From contig JADCEF010000035.1 in assembly GCA_020250445.1 (NCBI GenBank), positions 1-64,000 of the forward strand: 64,000 bases of DNA, given 5' to 3'. Under the pieces are notes generated by a model that worked only from the letters and a program-made list of their open reading frames with translations, did not search any database and had not been told where the DNA came from. The DNA is from Rhodobacter sp. Its GTDB lineage: Bacteria; Pseudomonadota; Alphaproteobacteria; Rhodobacterales; Rhodobacteraceae. Below, piece by piece: positions 43,812 to 53,348 of this stretch. Position 1 is the stretch's first letter. The number at the start of each line of letters is the position of its first letter. Both the position numbers and the translations under genes were made by a program.

Positions 43812-45361
43812 CGGCCCATCCCGCCCTGTCGCCGCGCGTGCCGGACCCCGCGCTGGGCGGCATCATCAAGCTGGCGGTGATGGCCGTGGGCGGGCAGGGC
43901 GGTGGCGTGCTTGCCTCGTGGATCGAGGATGTGGCCCGCGCCTGCGGGTTCGCCTGCCAGGCCACCTCGGTCGCCGGGGTGGCGCAGCGCACCGGTGCCA
44001 CGATCTACTATATCGAGATGTGCCCCGGCACGGGCCGCCCCCCGGTGTTCTCGCTGCTGCCGGCGGCGGGGGATGTGGATATCCTGATTGCCGCCGAAAT
44101 GATGGAGGCGGGCCGCGCCATTCTGCGCGGCTTTGTCACGCCGGACCGTACGGTACTGATCACCTCGACCCATCGCGTGCTAGCCGTTTCGGAAAAATCG
44201 GTGCCGGGCGACGGGATTGCCAGCACGGATGAGGCGCTGGCAGCGGCGGGGATCGCGGCCCGCCACCTTATCGCCGCCGACTTTGACCGCATCGCCATCG
44301 ACGCAGGCTCGGTGATCTCTGCCAGCCTGTTCGGCGCCCTTGCCGGGGCAGGGGTGCTGCCCTTTCCCCGTGCGGCCTTCGAAGGTGCCATCCGCGCCTC
44401 GGGCAAGGGGGTAGAGGGGTCGCTCCGGGCCTTTGCCGCCGCCTTTGCCGCCGCGCAGGCCGGACCCGCACCGCCGGATGCGCCCGCTGCCGCAACAGCC
44501 CCCACCGTCGCGCCGCAGCCGACCGGTCCCGAACCCTTGATTGCCGGGTGGCGCGCGTTGACGGCCCGTATCGCCGCATTTCCCGCCCCGGTGCAGGACA
44601 TGGCCCATGCCGGTCTCAGCAAGGTGGTTGCGTTTCAGGACCTTGCCTATGGCGCTGAATACCTGGACCGCCTTGCATCCCTTCTGCCGCAGGACCGCGC
44701 CGACAAGGGCCATGCGCTGACGCGCGAGGCCGCGAAATACATCGCCAATGCCATGGCCTATGACGATGTGATCCGTGTGGCCGACCTCAAGACGCAGGGC
44801 GCGCGCTTTCGCCGGATCACCTCCGAAATGGGTGCCACCGACGCCAATTTGGTCCGGGTGACCGAATTCATGCACCCCCGCGCGCAGGAAATCGCCGGGA
44901 TGCTGCCTGCCCGCCTTGGGGCAAGGGTTGAAGCCAGCCCGAAATGGATGGCCCGGCTTGACCGCTGGTTCGGCAAGGGCCGCCGCCTGCGCAGCGATAC
45001 GCTGCCCGCCTTTCTGATGCTGCACGCCCTGGGTGCGCTGCGCGGCTACCGCCGCCGCACGCTGCGCCACAGCCAGGAACGCGCCCATCTGGACCGCTGG
45101 CTGGCCACGGCACTGGACTGTCTGGCGACCGATTATGATCTGGCGGTCGAGGTTATCCGCTGCCGCCGCCTGATCAAGGGCTACTCGGACACCCATGCGC
45201 GCGGCCAGTCAAAGTTCGACCGCGTGCTGGCGGGCATCGCCCTTGTTGCCGGGCGCGAAGACGCCGCCGACTGGGCCCGCCGCCTGCGCGAGGCGGCGCT
45301 GAAGGACGAAGAGGGCAAGGCGCTGGACGGTGCCCTGGCCACGATCCGCAGCTTCCTGTAA
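43808..45361 (+). CDS. Indolepyruvate ferredoxin oxidoreductase-type beta subunit with C-terminal DUF6537
   Basis: This 517-residue protein begins with the POR gamma-like domain (AVMAVGGQGGGVLASWIED, SVAGVAQRTGATIYYIEM, about residues 20-200). A low-complexity Ala/Pro linker near 220-240 follows, then a long helical domain (DUF6537-like) to the C-terminus. The extended form is common in proteobacterial IorB proteins, whereas archaeal IorB is about 200 residues. It pairs with the TPP subunit encoded immediately upstream. It converges on the PLP-enzyme gene with a 21-bp gap. Confidence 0.85.
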   Translation: MTAHPALSPRVPDPALGGIIKLAVMAVGGQGGGVLASWIEDVARACGFACQATSVAGVAQRTGATIYYIEMCPGTGRPPVFSLLPAAGDVDILIAAEMMEAGRAILRGFVTPDRTVLITSTHRVLAVSEKSVPGDGIASTDEALAAAGIAARHLIAADFDRIAIDAGSVISASLFGALAGAGVLPFPRAAFEGAIRASGKGVEGSLRAFAAAFAAAQAGPAPPDAPAAATAPTVAPQPTGPEPLIAGWRALTARIAAFPAPVQDMAHAGLSKVVAFQDLAYGAEYLDRLASLLPQDRADKGHALTREAAKYIANAMAYDDVIRVADLKTQGARFRRITSEMGATDANLVRVTEFMHPRAQEIAGMLPARLGARVEASPKWMARLDRWFGKGRRLRSDTLPAFLMLHALGALRGYRRRTLRHSQERAHLDRWLATALDCLATDYDLAVEVIRCRRLIKGYSDTHARGQSKFDRVLAGIALVAGREDAADWARRLREAALKDEEGKALDGALATIRSFL

Positions 45362-45382
45362 TCGGCGGACACCGCCCTGACC

Positions 45383-46534
45383 CTAGCGGGCCAGGTCTTC
45401 CAGCGCCGCGATCAGTGCCGTTGTCCCGTCTTCGGTCGTCACCGTCCCCGGCGACAGGCGCAGCACCGCCCCCCGCGCATCGGCATGCAGCCCGCGTGTC
45501 CGCAGCCCCGCCAGCACGGCCTGCGCCCGGCCGACATCGGCCAGCCGCAGCATGACGCTGCCGCCGCGCTGCGCCTCGGGCCGGGGGGTTGCCAGGGCCA
45601 GCCCGATGTCATCCGCTGCCGCGATCAGCCGCGCCGTCAGCGCCCGGTTATGGGCGGCCATCGCGGCGATGTCCTGCCCGGCATGCCAGTCCAGCGCGGG
45701 CAGCGAGGCGGCGGCAGCCATGACGCCGGGCGTGCCGTTGTCAAAGCGCCGGATGTCGGGCGCATAGGCGAATTTGTCCAGATCCCAGGAAAACGGGTTA
45801 TCCTGGCTGAACCAGCCGCGCAGTTCGGGCCGGCATTCGGCGGTCAGGTCGGGGGCCACCTGCAGGATGCCGGCCCCTGGCGTGCCGCACATCCATTTCA
45901 GGCTGGTGGACAGGGTGAAATCCACCGCTGGGTCCGCGACGCTGAACGGCAAAAGCCCCGCCGCCTGGGTGATATCCACCCCGATCAGCGATCCCATGGC
46001 CCGCCCATGGGCCACCAGCGCGCCCAGATCCGCGCGGTGGGACGAGGTGGAGCTGACCCAGGTGATCAGCGCCAGCCCCACGTCCAGCCCCCAGGCTGCC
46101 GCGAAATCCTCATCCTCGACCCAAGGGGCCCCCTGCCGCAGGGGCACCGTGTCCAGCGTGAAACCCAGCCGGTCCTGCAGCCCCGTCAGCAGAAAGTGAT
46201 TTGAGGGAAAGCAGTCGCCCGCAACCAGCACGCGCCTGCCGCGCAGGAAGCCCTGCGGCAGGGCGGTGACCAGCATGTGCAATCCTTGCGTCACATTCTC
46301 GCAGGTCGTGACCGTGCCTTCGGGCGCGCCGATGATCGCGCGCCAGCGCTCCACAAAGCGCGCGCGGGTGCCAAGGGCATAGCCCCATTGCGCATCATCC
46401 GGGGCACCCCAGACCTGTGCGAATTTCGCCATGGCCTGGGCCATGGCCTGTGCCTTGCCGGGATATTGCCCGATGGAATGATAAAGGAAGTAGCCAGAGG
46501 CATCTGATATCATGGTGGTTTCCGGATATGTCAT
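45383..46534 (-). CDS. Kynureninase-like class V PLP-dependent enzyme
   Basis: This 383-residue fold-type-I PLP enzyme has VTTCENVTQGLHML near residue 75 for phosphate binding, LITWVSSTSSHRADL, GVDITQAAG with the ring-contacting Asp, and the Schiff-base Lys in STSLKWMCGTPGAG. RGWFSQDNPFSWD and RRFDNGTPGVMAAAA follow, as in kynureninases. Kynureninase cleaves kynurenine to anthranilate and alanine, which would feed the adjacent 2-aminobenzoyl-CoA pathway. Divergence from classical KynU is large, so another class V activity is possible. The ATG overlaps the thiolase stop by four bases. Confidence 0.72.
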   Translation of the reverse strand: MTYPETTMISDASGYFLYHSIGQYPGKAQAMAQAMAKFAQVWGAPDDAQWGYALGTRARFVERWRAIIGAPEGTVTTCENVTQGLHMLVTALPQGFLRGRRVLVAGDCFPSNHFLLTGLQDRLGFTLDTVPLRQGAPWVEDEDFAAAWGLDVGLALITWVSSTSSHRADLGALVAHGRAMGSLIGVDITQAAGLLPFSVADPAVDFTLSTSLKWMCGTPGAGILQVAPDLTAECRPELRGWFSQDNPFSWDLDKFAYAPDIRRFDNGTPGVMAAAASLPALDWHAGQDIAAMAAHNRALTARLIAAADDIGLALATPRPEAQRGGSVMLRLADVGRAQAVLAGLRTRGLHADARGAVLRLSPGTVTTEDGTTALIAALEDLAR

Positions 46535-47709
46535 GCGGCGTGCAGCGCCAGCGCCACGCCTTGCCCCACGCCGACGCACAGCGTGACCAGTGCCGCCCGC
46601 CCGCCGGTTTCCGCCAGCCGCCGGGCCGCTGCCCCCGCGATGCGCGCGCCGGACATGCCCAGCGGATGACCCATGGCAATGCCGCCGCCCTTTGCGTTCA
46701 CCCAAGGTGCGTCATCGGGCAGCCCCCAGCCGCGCGTGCAGGCCAGCACCTGGGCCGCGAAAGCCTCGTTCAGCTCGATCACGTCATAGTCTGCCGCCGT
46801 CAGGCCATTGCGCTGCCGCAGCCGGTCCAGCGCCGCCAGCGGCCCCAGACCCATGACGCGCGGCGCAACCCCGGCGGATGCCGCCAGGCCCAGCCGGGCC
46901 AGCGGCTGCAAACCGTATCGCCGGACGGCCCCGGCACCGGCCAGAAGGACCGCCGCCGCCCCGTCGTTGATCCCGGCGGCATTGCCTGCCGTCACAGTCC
47001 CGCCCTTGCGGAAGGGCGCGGGCAGGGCCGCCAGCGCATCGGCCGATGTGGCGCGCGGATGCTCGTCCCGCGTTACGGTTTCGGGTTGCCCCCTGCGGGC
47101 CGGAACCGTGACCGGCAGGATGTCTGCCGCGTGCCAGCCCGCGTCGTAACGCTGCTGGCTGCGCAGCGCACAGGCATCCTGATCGGTGCGGGAAATGCCA
47201 TGTTCGGCTGCCACGTTCTCGGCCGTCTCGGGCATCGACTCGGTCCCATAGGCGGCTGCGATGCGGTCATTGACAAAGCGCCAGCCGATGGTTGTGTCGT
47301 AAACTTCCGCCTGCCGCGCAAAGGCGGTTTCCGCCTTGCCCATTACCAACGGTGCGCGGGTCATGCTTTCCACACCCCCCGCAATCACCACCCCGGCCCC
47401 GTCGCGCACCGCCCGCGCGCCCAGAATGACCGCATCCAGCCCGCTGGCACAAAGCCGGTTCACCGTCAGCGCCGGAACCTCTGGCCCAAGGCGCGACAGC
47501 AGCACGGCCATGCGCGCGACGTTGCGGTTGTCCTCGCCCGCCTGATTGGCACAGCCGAAGATCACCTCATCCACCGCCAGCCCCGGATGCAGGTCCAGCA
47601 GCCCGTCAATCACATGCGCCGCCATGTCGTCGGGGCGCACCATCGCCAGGGCCCCGCCATACCGCCCGATGGGCGTGCGGCGCATGGCGCAAAGGAAAAC
47701 GTCGGTCAT
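46531..47709 (-). CDS. Acetyl-CoA acyltransferase (3-oxoadipyl-CoA thiolase-like)
   Basis: This 392-residue thiolase has the nucleophilic Cys in VNRLCASGLDAV near residue 89, NAKGGGIAMGHPLGMSGAR with the active-site His, and a second Cys in ALVTLCVGVGQGVAL. The N-terminus VFLCAMRRTPIGRYGGAL resembles PcaF/PaaJ, thiolases that split 3-oxoadipyl-CoA to succinyl-CoA and acetyl-CoA. It lies between the kynureninase-like and 3-hydroxyacyl-CoA dehydrogenase genes with four-base overlaps on both sides. It would finish the beta-oxidation after ring opening. Confidence 0.9.
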   Translation of the reverse strand: MTDVFLCAMRRTPIGRYGGALAMVRPDDMAAHVIDGLLDLHPGLAVDEVIFGCANQAGEDNRNVARMAVLLSRLGPEVPALTVNRLCASGLDAVILGARAVRDGAGVVIAGGVESMTRAPLVMGKAETAFARQAEVYDTTIGWRFVNDRIAAAYGTESMPETAENVAAEHGISRTDQDACALRSQQRYDAGWHAADILPVTVPARRGQPETVTRDEHPRATSADALAALPAPFRKGGTVTAGNAAGINDGAAAVLLAGAGAVRRYGLQPLARLGLAASAGVAPRVMGLGPLAALDRLRQRNGLTAADYDVIELNEAFAAQVLACTRGWGLPDDAPWVNAKGGGIAMGHPLGMSGARIAGAAARRLAETGGRAALVTLCVGVGQGVALALHAA

Positions 47710-48836
47710 GTCGCCTCCGAAAGGGCGGGCGATGGCACGTACCGCCCCGCAAGGTGGGGCGGGGCCTGCGCCTCGAGCTTCGCCAGCGTGTCAAGAATGC
47801 GCGCGGGCCCGTGGCGGTGCAAGCCGTCCAGCGGCCCGCGCGGAAAGTTCAGCCCCAGCATCATCGCCTGATTGATGCCTTCGGCCGTTGTGCCGCCTTC
47901 CGCCAGCAGCCAGGCGGCCTCGTTGGCCAGCACCGCCTCGATCCGCAGGATGATCGCGTCGGCATCGGCCGGCGGGGTGCCCGCTTCTGCCGGAAAAACA
48001 AAGCCGCGCCCGGTCTTGCGGCCCAGGTCACCCCGCGCCACCTGCGCGCGCAGCGCCTGGAAGACATGGTAGCGCGGGTGCCCGCCCATCGCTGCCGACA
48101 GGCTTTCGGTCGCGGCAAGGTTGATGTCCGCCCCGATCAGGTCGATCAGTGCGAAAGGCCCGATCCTGTAGCCCGCCGACAGCATTGCCGCGTCAATCTC
48201 TGCCGCCGGGCGGCCTTCTTCCAGCAGGGCCAGCGCCTCGCCATAGAACGGCCTGGCACAGCGGTTCACGATGAAACCGGGCCTGTCCGCACAGGGGATC
48301 ACGGTTTTTCCGGCTGCCTCGGCGCTGCGCCGGGCCAGATCAACCGATGCCCGATCGCAGCCCCGCGGGGCGATCAGTTCCACCAGCCGCATCGCCGGGG
48401 CGGGATTGAAGAAATGCAGGCCCAGAACCCGTCCTGGATGCGCCAGCCCCTGTGCCAGGGCCGCAACCGACAGGGACGAGGTATTCGTGGCCAGAACCGC
48501 ATCCGGCCCCACGACACCTTCCAGCGTGGCAAAGAGGGCGCGCTTTGCCTCGGGACGTTCGGCAATCGCCTCGATAACCAGGCCGGCGGCCGCAAGGCCG
48601 CTGACCGACCCGACGACCTGCACCCGGTCACATGCGGCATCCCGTTCGGCCAGGGTCAGTTTGCCGGCCGCAACGCGGGCTTCAAGCGCCCCGGCAAGGC
48701 GCAACGCCGCCGTGCCGCGCACAGCCTCTGACGCATCCGTCGCCAGAACCGGAAATCCGGCCTGCGCAAACACCTGTGCAATGCCAAGGCCCATTGTGCC
48801 CAGACCCACAACGCCGATCACGGGCCGTTCCGCCAT
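47706..48836 (-). CDS. 3-hydroxyacyl-CoA dehydrogenase
   Basis: This 376-residue protein has NAD-binding motif GVVGLGTMGLGIAQVFAQAG at the N-terminus and ATNTSSLSVAALAQGL. LGLHFFNPAPAMRLVELI carries the catalytic His-Glu region, and the C-terminal domains follow (NRCARPFYGEAL, GYRIGPFALIDLIGAD). It resembles PaaH-type enzymes that oxidise 3-hydroxyadipyl-CoA. It is the first gene of the minus-strand operon and shares a control region with the divergent monooxygenase/reductase gene. Confidence 0.9.
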   Translation of the reverse strand: MAERPVIGVVGLGTMGLGIAQVFAQAGFPVLATDASEAVRGTAALRLAGALEARVAAGKLTLAERDAACDRVQVVGSVSGLAAAGLVIEAIAERPEAKRALFATLEGVVGPDAVLATNTSSLSVAALAQGLAHPGRVLGLHFFNPAPAMRLVELIAPRGCDRASVDLARRSAEAAGKTVIPCADRPGFIVNRCARPFYGEALALLEEGRPAAEIDAAMLSAGYRIGPFALIDLIGADINLAATESLSAAMGGHPRYHVFQALRAQVARGDLGRKTGRGFVFPAEAGTPPADADAIILRIEAVLANEAAWLLAEGGTTAEGINQAMMLGLNFPRGPLDGLHRHGPARILDTLAKLEAQAPPHLAGRYVPSPALSEAT

Positions 48837-48884
48837 GCTGTCCCACCCCCTGCCTGCATGGGCACAATGCGTGACGGACAGAAA

Positions 48885-48900
48885 ACTTCAAGTCTGAAAT
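48885..48900. promoter_or_regulatory. MarR-type operator-like site, upstream copy
   Basis: ACTTCAAGTCTGAAAT is an imperfect copy of the perfect palindrome that begins at 48899, sharing CTTGAA-type half-sites. The two overlap by two bases and lie between divergent catabolic genes. Confidence 0.55.
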
Positions 48901-48914
48901 TTCAAGCTTGAAAT
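48899..48914. promoter_or_regulatory. Perfect 16-bp MarR-type palindrome
   Basis: ATTTCAAGCTTGAAAT is an exact palindrome, typical in size and AT-rich ends of MarR operators. It lies 55 bp before the monooxygenase/reductase start and 63 bp before the divergent dehydrogenase start, so one regulator could control both operons. The MarR protein at 51988 is encoded in the same operon. Confidence 0.7.
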
Positions 48915-48968
48915 GGTTTGATCCTGATGGCACCCTTCGCGATGTCTTGCACCGGAAAGGATCGAAAC

Positions 48969-51254
48969 GTGAAGGTTCTTTGCCTTGGGGGCGGCCCCGC
49001 CGGACTTTATTTCGCAATTTCGATGAAGCTGCGGGATCCGTCGCACCGGATCACCGTGCTGGAGCGCAACAAGGCAAATGACACCTTCGGCTGGGGGGTG
49101 GTGCTGTCTGATGATGCCCTGTCCAACATGGCCCGCAACGATCCGGTCAGCACGGCGGCGATAAAGGCGAATTTTGCCTATTGGGACGATATTGCGGTGG
49201 TGCACAATGGCGTGCGTTCGGTTTCGGGCGGGCATGGCTTTGCCGGCATCGGGCGCAAACGCATCCTGATGCTGCTGCAGGCCCGGGCGCGGGAACTGGG
49301 TGTGGACCTGCGCTTTGAAACCGAATTCAGGACGGCGGAAGATTACCGGGGTGAATATGACCTTGTCGTCGCCTGCGATGGCATCAATTCGGCGGTGCGC
49401 CGCGAATATGCCGATGTGTTCAGGCCGGACATCGACATGCGCCTGTGCAAATTCGTCTGGCTGGGCACGCATCAGAAGTTCGATGATGCCTTCACCTTCA
49501 TCTTCGAGAAGACCGAACATGGCTGGGTCTGGGCCCATGCCTATCAGTTCGATGACACCACCGCGACCTTTATCGTGGAATGCTCGCAGGACACCTGGGA
49601 TCGCTGGGGCTTTGCGCAGATGGAAAAGGAAGAAACGGTCGCCACCTGCGAACGGATCTTCGCGGCCCATCTGGGCGGTCACGCGCTGATGTCCAACGCG
49701 GCCCATCTGCGCGGCTCTGCCGTGTGGATGAATTTTCCCCGGGTGATCTGCGAAACCTGGTACCACGAAAACGTCGTGCTGATGGGCGATGCGGCGGCGA
49801 CGGGGCATTTCTCGATCGGCTCCGGCTCTCGCCTTGCGTTTGATTCCGCCATCGCATTGGCCGAATATCTGCATTCGGAACCCACGATGGAAGCTGCCTT
49901 CCGGCGCTATCAGGCCGAACGCCGGGTCGAGGTGCTGCGCCTGCAATCGGCGGCGCGCAATTCGCTGGAATGGTTTGAACAGGTCGAGCGGTACCTCGAC
50001 ATGCCGCCCATCCAGTTCGCCTATTCCCTGCTGACCCGCAGCCAGCGGATCAGCCATGAAAACCTGCGCCTGCGCGATCCTGCCTGGTTGCGCGCCGCCG
50101 AGGACTGGTTTCAGGAACGGGCGGGCGGGCAAAAGGGCCGTGCGCCGATGTTCGCCCCCTTTCGGCTGCGCGACATGACCTTGCAAAACCGCATCGTCGT
50201 CTCGCCCATGGCCCAGTACCGCGCCACAGGTGGCTGCCCGACCGACTGGCATTTCGTCCATTATGCCGAACGCGCCAAGGGCGGGGCAGGGCTTGTCTTT
50301 ACCGAGATGACCTGCGTATCGCCCGAAGGGCGCATCACCCCCGGCTGCCCTGGCCTGTACGCGCCCGAACATGAAGCGGCCTGGGCGCGGATCGTGGCCT
50401 TCGCCCATGCCGAAACCGGGGCCAGGCTGTGCTGCCAGATCGGTCATTCGGGACGCAAGGGGTCCACCCGGCTGGGCTGGGAAGAAGACAACGCGCCGCT
50501 GGATCACGGCAACTGGCCGGTCATGTCCGCCTCGGCCCTGCCCTGGGGGCCGCGCAATCAGGTGCCAAAGGCCATGGACCGGGCGGATATGGATATGGTG
50601 ACGGCGCAATTCGTGTCCGCGACGCAGATGGCCGCGCGGGCCGGTTTTGACATGATCGAACTTCACGCCGCACATGGCTATCTGATTTCGTCGTTCATCT
50701 CGCCAAAATCGAACATTCGCGGCGATGACTACGGCGGGCCGCTGGACAACCGCATGCGCTTTCCGCTGGAGGTGTTTCGCGCAATGCGTGCCGCCTGGCC
50801 TGCGGAAAAGCCGATGTCGGTGCGCATCTCGGCCACGGACTGGACGGGGGACGACGGGGTGACGCCGTCCGAAGCGGTGCAGATTGCGCAGATGTTCGCC
50901 GCCGCCGGGGCCGATATCATCGATGTCTCTGCCGGACAGACCAGCCTTGACGCGAGGCCCGTCTATGGCCGGATGTTCCAGACCCCGTTTTCCGACCGCA
51001 TCCGCAACGAGGCGGGTCTGGCGACCATGGCGGTGGGCAATATCACCGAGCCTGACCATGTGAATTCCATTCTTCTGGCGGGCCGGGCCGACCTTGTCTG
51101 CCTGGCCCGCCCGCATCTTGCCGACCCCTACTGGACGCTGCACGCTGCCATCCAACTGGGCGACAGCGGTACGGACTGGCCGCTGCCCTACCTGCCCGGT
51201 GCCGAACAGGCCCGCCGTCTGGCCGGGCGCGCGCAAGAGGCGATCCGGGCATGA
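48969..51254 (+). CDS. 2-aminobenzoyl-CoA monooxygenase/reductase-type bifunctional flavoenzyme
   Basis: This 761-residue fusion has residues 1 to about 385 forming an FAD-dependent hydroxylase ([18 protein letters not shown], then [18 protein letters not shown]). Residues about 395-750 form an old-yellow-enzyme-type FMN reductase ([48 protein letters not shown]). This architecture is that of 2-aminobenzoyl-CoA monooxygenase/reductase of Azoarcus evansii and of salicylyl-CoA 5-hydroxylase. The aminobenzoyl enzyme hydroxylates and reduces its substrate to a non-aromatic ring. The start is GTG at 48969, preceded by AAGGA; an upstream ATG in frame would cover the control region. It overlaps the SDR gene by four bases. 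Confidence 0.88.
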   Translation: MKVLCLGGGPAGLYFAISMKLRDPSHRITVLERNKANDTFGWGVVLSDDALSNMARNDPVSTAAIKANFAYWDDIAVVHNGVRSVSGGHGFAGIGRKRILMLLQARARELGVDLRFETEFRTAEDYRGEYDLVVACDGINSAVRREYADVFRPDIDMRLCKFVWLGTHQKFDDAFTFIFEKTEHGWVWAHAYQFDDTTATFIVECSQDTWDRWGFAQMEKEETVATCERIFAAHLGGHALMSNAAHLRGSAVWMNFPRVICETWYHENVVLMGDAAATGHFSIGSGSRLAFDSAIALAEYLHSEPTMEAAFRRYQAERRVEVLRLQSAARNSLEWFEQVERYLDMPPIQFAYSLLTRSQRISHENLRLRDPAWLRAAEDWFQERAGGQKGRAPMFAPFRLRDMTLQNRIVVSPMAQYRATGGCPTDWHFVHYAERAKGGAGLVFTEMTCVSPEGRITPGCPGLYAPEHEAAWARIVAFAHAETGARLCCQIGHSGRKGSTRLGWEEDNAPLDHGNWPVMSASALPWGPRNQVPKAMDRADMDMVTAQFVSATQMAARAGFDMIELHAAHGYLISSFISPKSNIRGDDYGGPLDNRMRFPLEVFRAMRAAWPAEKPMSVRISATDWTGDDGVTPSEAVQIAQMFAAAGADIIDVSAGQTSLDARPVYGRMFQTPFSDRIRNEAGLATMAVGNITEPDHVNSILLAGRADLVCLARPHLADPYWTLHAAIQLGDSGTDWPLPYLPGAEQARRLAGRAQEAIRA

Positions 51255-51991
51255 CCCTTCACGGCAAGCGCGTGCTGATTACCGGCGGCGGCTCTGGTGC
51301 CGGGGCCGATCTTGCGCGCGGCTTTGCCGGGGCCGGGGCCGAGGTGGTGATCGCCGGACGCCGGGCCGAGGCGCTGGCCCGCGTCGCCGCCCTTTATCCA
51401 GGTCTGCGCACCGTTCAGGCCGATGTGACCGATGAGGCCGGCGTGCGGGCCATGTTTGCCGCCGCCGGCCCCTGCGACATCGTCATCGCCAATGCGGGGG
51501 CTGCGGATTCCGCCCCCTTTGGCCGCACCACGCTGGATCAGTGGAACGCCATGCTGGCCGTCAACCTGACCGGCACCTTTCTGACCCTGCGCGACGGGCT
51601 GAACCAGATGCCCGGCTGGGGGCGGCTGATTTGCATGGCCTCGACCGCTGGGCTGAAGGGCTATGCCAGGATCGCGCCCTATGCCGCTGCCAAACATGGT
51701 GTCATCGGCCTGACGCGCTGCCTGGCGCTGGAAATTGCCAGGCGCCCCGTCACCGTCAACGCGCTTTGTCCCGGCTTTCTTGATACCGAGATGACCGACC
51801 GCAGCATTGGCGTCATTGTCGGGAAGACCGGCCGCACGCCACAGGCGGCCCGCGCCGCGCTGGAAGGCGTCAACCCGCAGAACCGCCTCATCGCCCCGGC
51901 CGAGGTTACCGCCGCCGCCCTTTGGCTGTGCGGCCCGGGGTCCGAGGGTGTGAACGGACAGGCGATTGCCATTTCGGGGGGCGAGACATGA
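51251..51991 (+). CDS. Short-chain dehydrogenase/reductase
   Basis: This 246-residue classical SDR has [15 protein letters not shown] cofactor motif, NAG, and catalytic Tyr and Lys in YAAAKHGV. It is coupled to the monooxygenase/reductase upstream and to MarR downstream, so it probably acts on a hydroxylated or oxo alicyclic CoA ester of the same pathway. It is a good candidate for reducing or oxidising the 5-oxo group of the dearomatised ring. Confidence 0.87.
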   Translation: MTLHGKRVLITGGGSGAGADLARGFAGAGAEVVIAGRRAEALARVAALYPGLRTVQADVTDEAGVRAMFAAAGPCDIVIANAGAADSAPFGRTTLDQWNAMLAVNLTGTFLTLRDGLNQMPGWGRLICMASTAGLKGYARIAPYAAAKHGVIGLTRCLALEIARRPVTVNALCPGFLDTEMTDRSIGVIVGKTGRTPQAARAALEGVNPQNRLIAPAEVTAAALWLCGPGSEGVNGQAIAISGGET

Positions 51992-52440
51992 GCGGGACCG
52001 ATGCAGTGGACCCGCTGTCCAAGCGCCGCCTCAAGATGTGGATCCGCCTTCTGGGTGTCACGCGCGGGGCGGAATCGCGCCTGCGGGAATTCCTGCGGGC
52101 GAGCCATGACACCACGCTGCCCCGCTTTGATGTGCTGGCGGCGCTGTACCGCCGCCGCGACGGGGTGACGATGTCGGAACTGTCGCGGATGCTGCTGGTG
52201 TCGAACGGCAATGCCACCGCGGTGGTGGACCGGCTGGAATCCGACGGCCTTGTGCGCCGGACCCCGTCGCAAGCCGACAGGCGCACGATCTTCGTGGCGC
52301 TGACACCTTCGGGACTGGCGCGCTTCGAACGTCTGGCCGAAGCGCATGAACGTGAAATCGGGCGGCTGTTCAAAGGGCTGTCAGAGGCAGACCTTGACCG
52401 CCTGACAGAGATCCTCAAACGTATGGGAGGGGCGGCATGA
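51988..52440 (+). CDS. MarR-family transcriptional regulator
   Basis: This 150-residue regulator has the recognition helix region [28 protein letters not shown] and the wing [17 protein letters not shown]. It is encoded inside the abm-like operon with four-base overlaps on both sides. The perfect palindrome at 48899-48914 is its likely operator, with an aromatic CoA ester as a likely inducer, as known for benzoyl-CoA-responsive MarR proteins. Confidence 0.88.
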   Translation: MSGTDAVDPLSKRRLKMWIRLLGVTRGAESRLREFLRASHDTTLPRFDVLAALYRRRDGVTMSELSRMLLVSNGNATAVVDRLESDGLVRRTPSQADRRTIFVALTPSGLARFERLAEAHEREIGRLFKGLSEADLDRLTEILKRMGGAA

Positions 52441-53249
52441 CCGCGCTTGCCGGGCTGAGGCCCGACCATTTCCTGTGGCATGTCGACAACCGCATCGCCA
52501 CGATCCGCCTGAACCGGCCCGAGCGGAAGAACCCGCTGACCTTTGACAGCTACGCCGAACTGCGCGACACCTTCCGCAAGCTGCCCCAGGCCCGCGATGT
52601 CGATGTTGTGGTCTTTGCCTCGAACGGCGGCAATTTCTGTTCCGGCGGGGATGTGCACGAGATCATCGGCCCGCTGATCGGCCTGCCGATGACGGATCTT
52701 CTGGCCTTCACCCGGATGACCGGCGATCTGGTCAGGGCGATGATCACCTGCGGCAAGCCGGTGATCGCGGCGGTCGAGGGCATCTGCGCCGGTGCGGGGG
52801 CGATCCTTGCCATGGCCGCCGACCTGCGCCTGGCGACACCGCAGGCCAGATGCGCCTTTCTGTTCACCCGTGTCGGGCTGGCCGGCTGTGACATGGGGGC
52901 CTGTGCGATGCTGCCGCGCCTGATCGGCCAGGGACGCGCGGCCGAACTTCTTTACACCGGGCGCTTCATGACCGCCGCCGAGGGTGCCGCCTGGGGCTTC
53001 TGGAACGCGCTGCACCCCGCCGACGCGCTGGAGGCCGAAGCGCAGGCCCTGGCCGCGCGCCTTGCCGCCGGGCCGACCTTTGCCCATGGCATCACCAAGA
53101 CCCAGCTGGCGCAGGAATGGGACATGAGCCTGGATCAGGCGATCGAGGCCGAAGCCCAGGCCCAGGCGATCTGTATGCAGACAAAGGATTTCGAACGCGC
53201 CTACCGCGCCTTCGTGGCAAAGCAGACGCCTGTGTTCGAAGGGAACTGA
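52437..53249 (+). CDS. Enoyl-CoA hydratase/isomerase family protein
   Basis: This 270-residue crotonase-fold protein has the oxyanion-hole segments [15 protein letters not shown] near residue 62 and [20 protein letters not shown] near residue 115. Family members hydrate enoyl-CoA, or hydrolyse cyclic oxo-acyl-CoA rings. In this operon it could be either the hydratase of the ring-opened chain or the ring-opening hydrolase itself. A 99-bp gap with a GC hairpin separates it from the next gene. Confidence 0.88.
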   Translation: MTALAGLRPDHFLWHVDNRIATIRLNRPERKNPLTFDSYAELRDTFRKLPQARDVDVVVFASNGGNFCSGGDVHEIIGPLIGLPMTDLLAFTRMTGDLVRAMITCGKPVIAAVEGICAGAGAILAMAADLRLATPQARCAFLFTRVGLAGCDMGACAMLPRLIGQGRAAELLYTGRFMTAAEGAAWGFWNALHPADALEAEAQALAARLAAGPTFAHGITKTQLAQEWDMSLDQAIEAEAQAQAICMQTKDFERAYRAFVAKQTPVFEGN

Positions 53250-53298
53250 GGGGATGGTGCAGCCACCGGCCAGGGCAGCCTTCCGGATGAAGCGGGGA

Positions 53299-53316
53299 CG
53301 GGGGGCCAGCCCCCCG
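53299..53316 (+). terminator. GC hairpin followed by ATATTT
   Basis: CGGGGGGC and GCCCCCCG pair around a 2-nt loop, followed by GACCCCCGGGATATTTGGG. Hairpins of this kind recur between genes in Rhodobacteraceae and may act as partial terminators or mRNA stabilisers. It lies 50 bp after the hydratase stop and 33 bp before the acyl-CoA dehydrogenase start. Confidence 0.55.
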
Positions 53317-53348
53317 ACCCCCGGGATATTTGGGAACGGAAAATAGAC

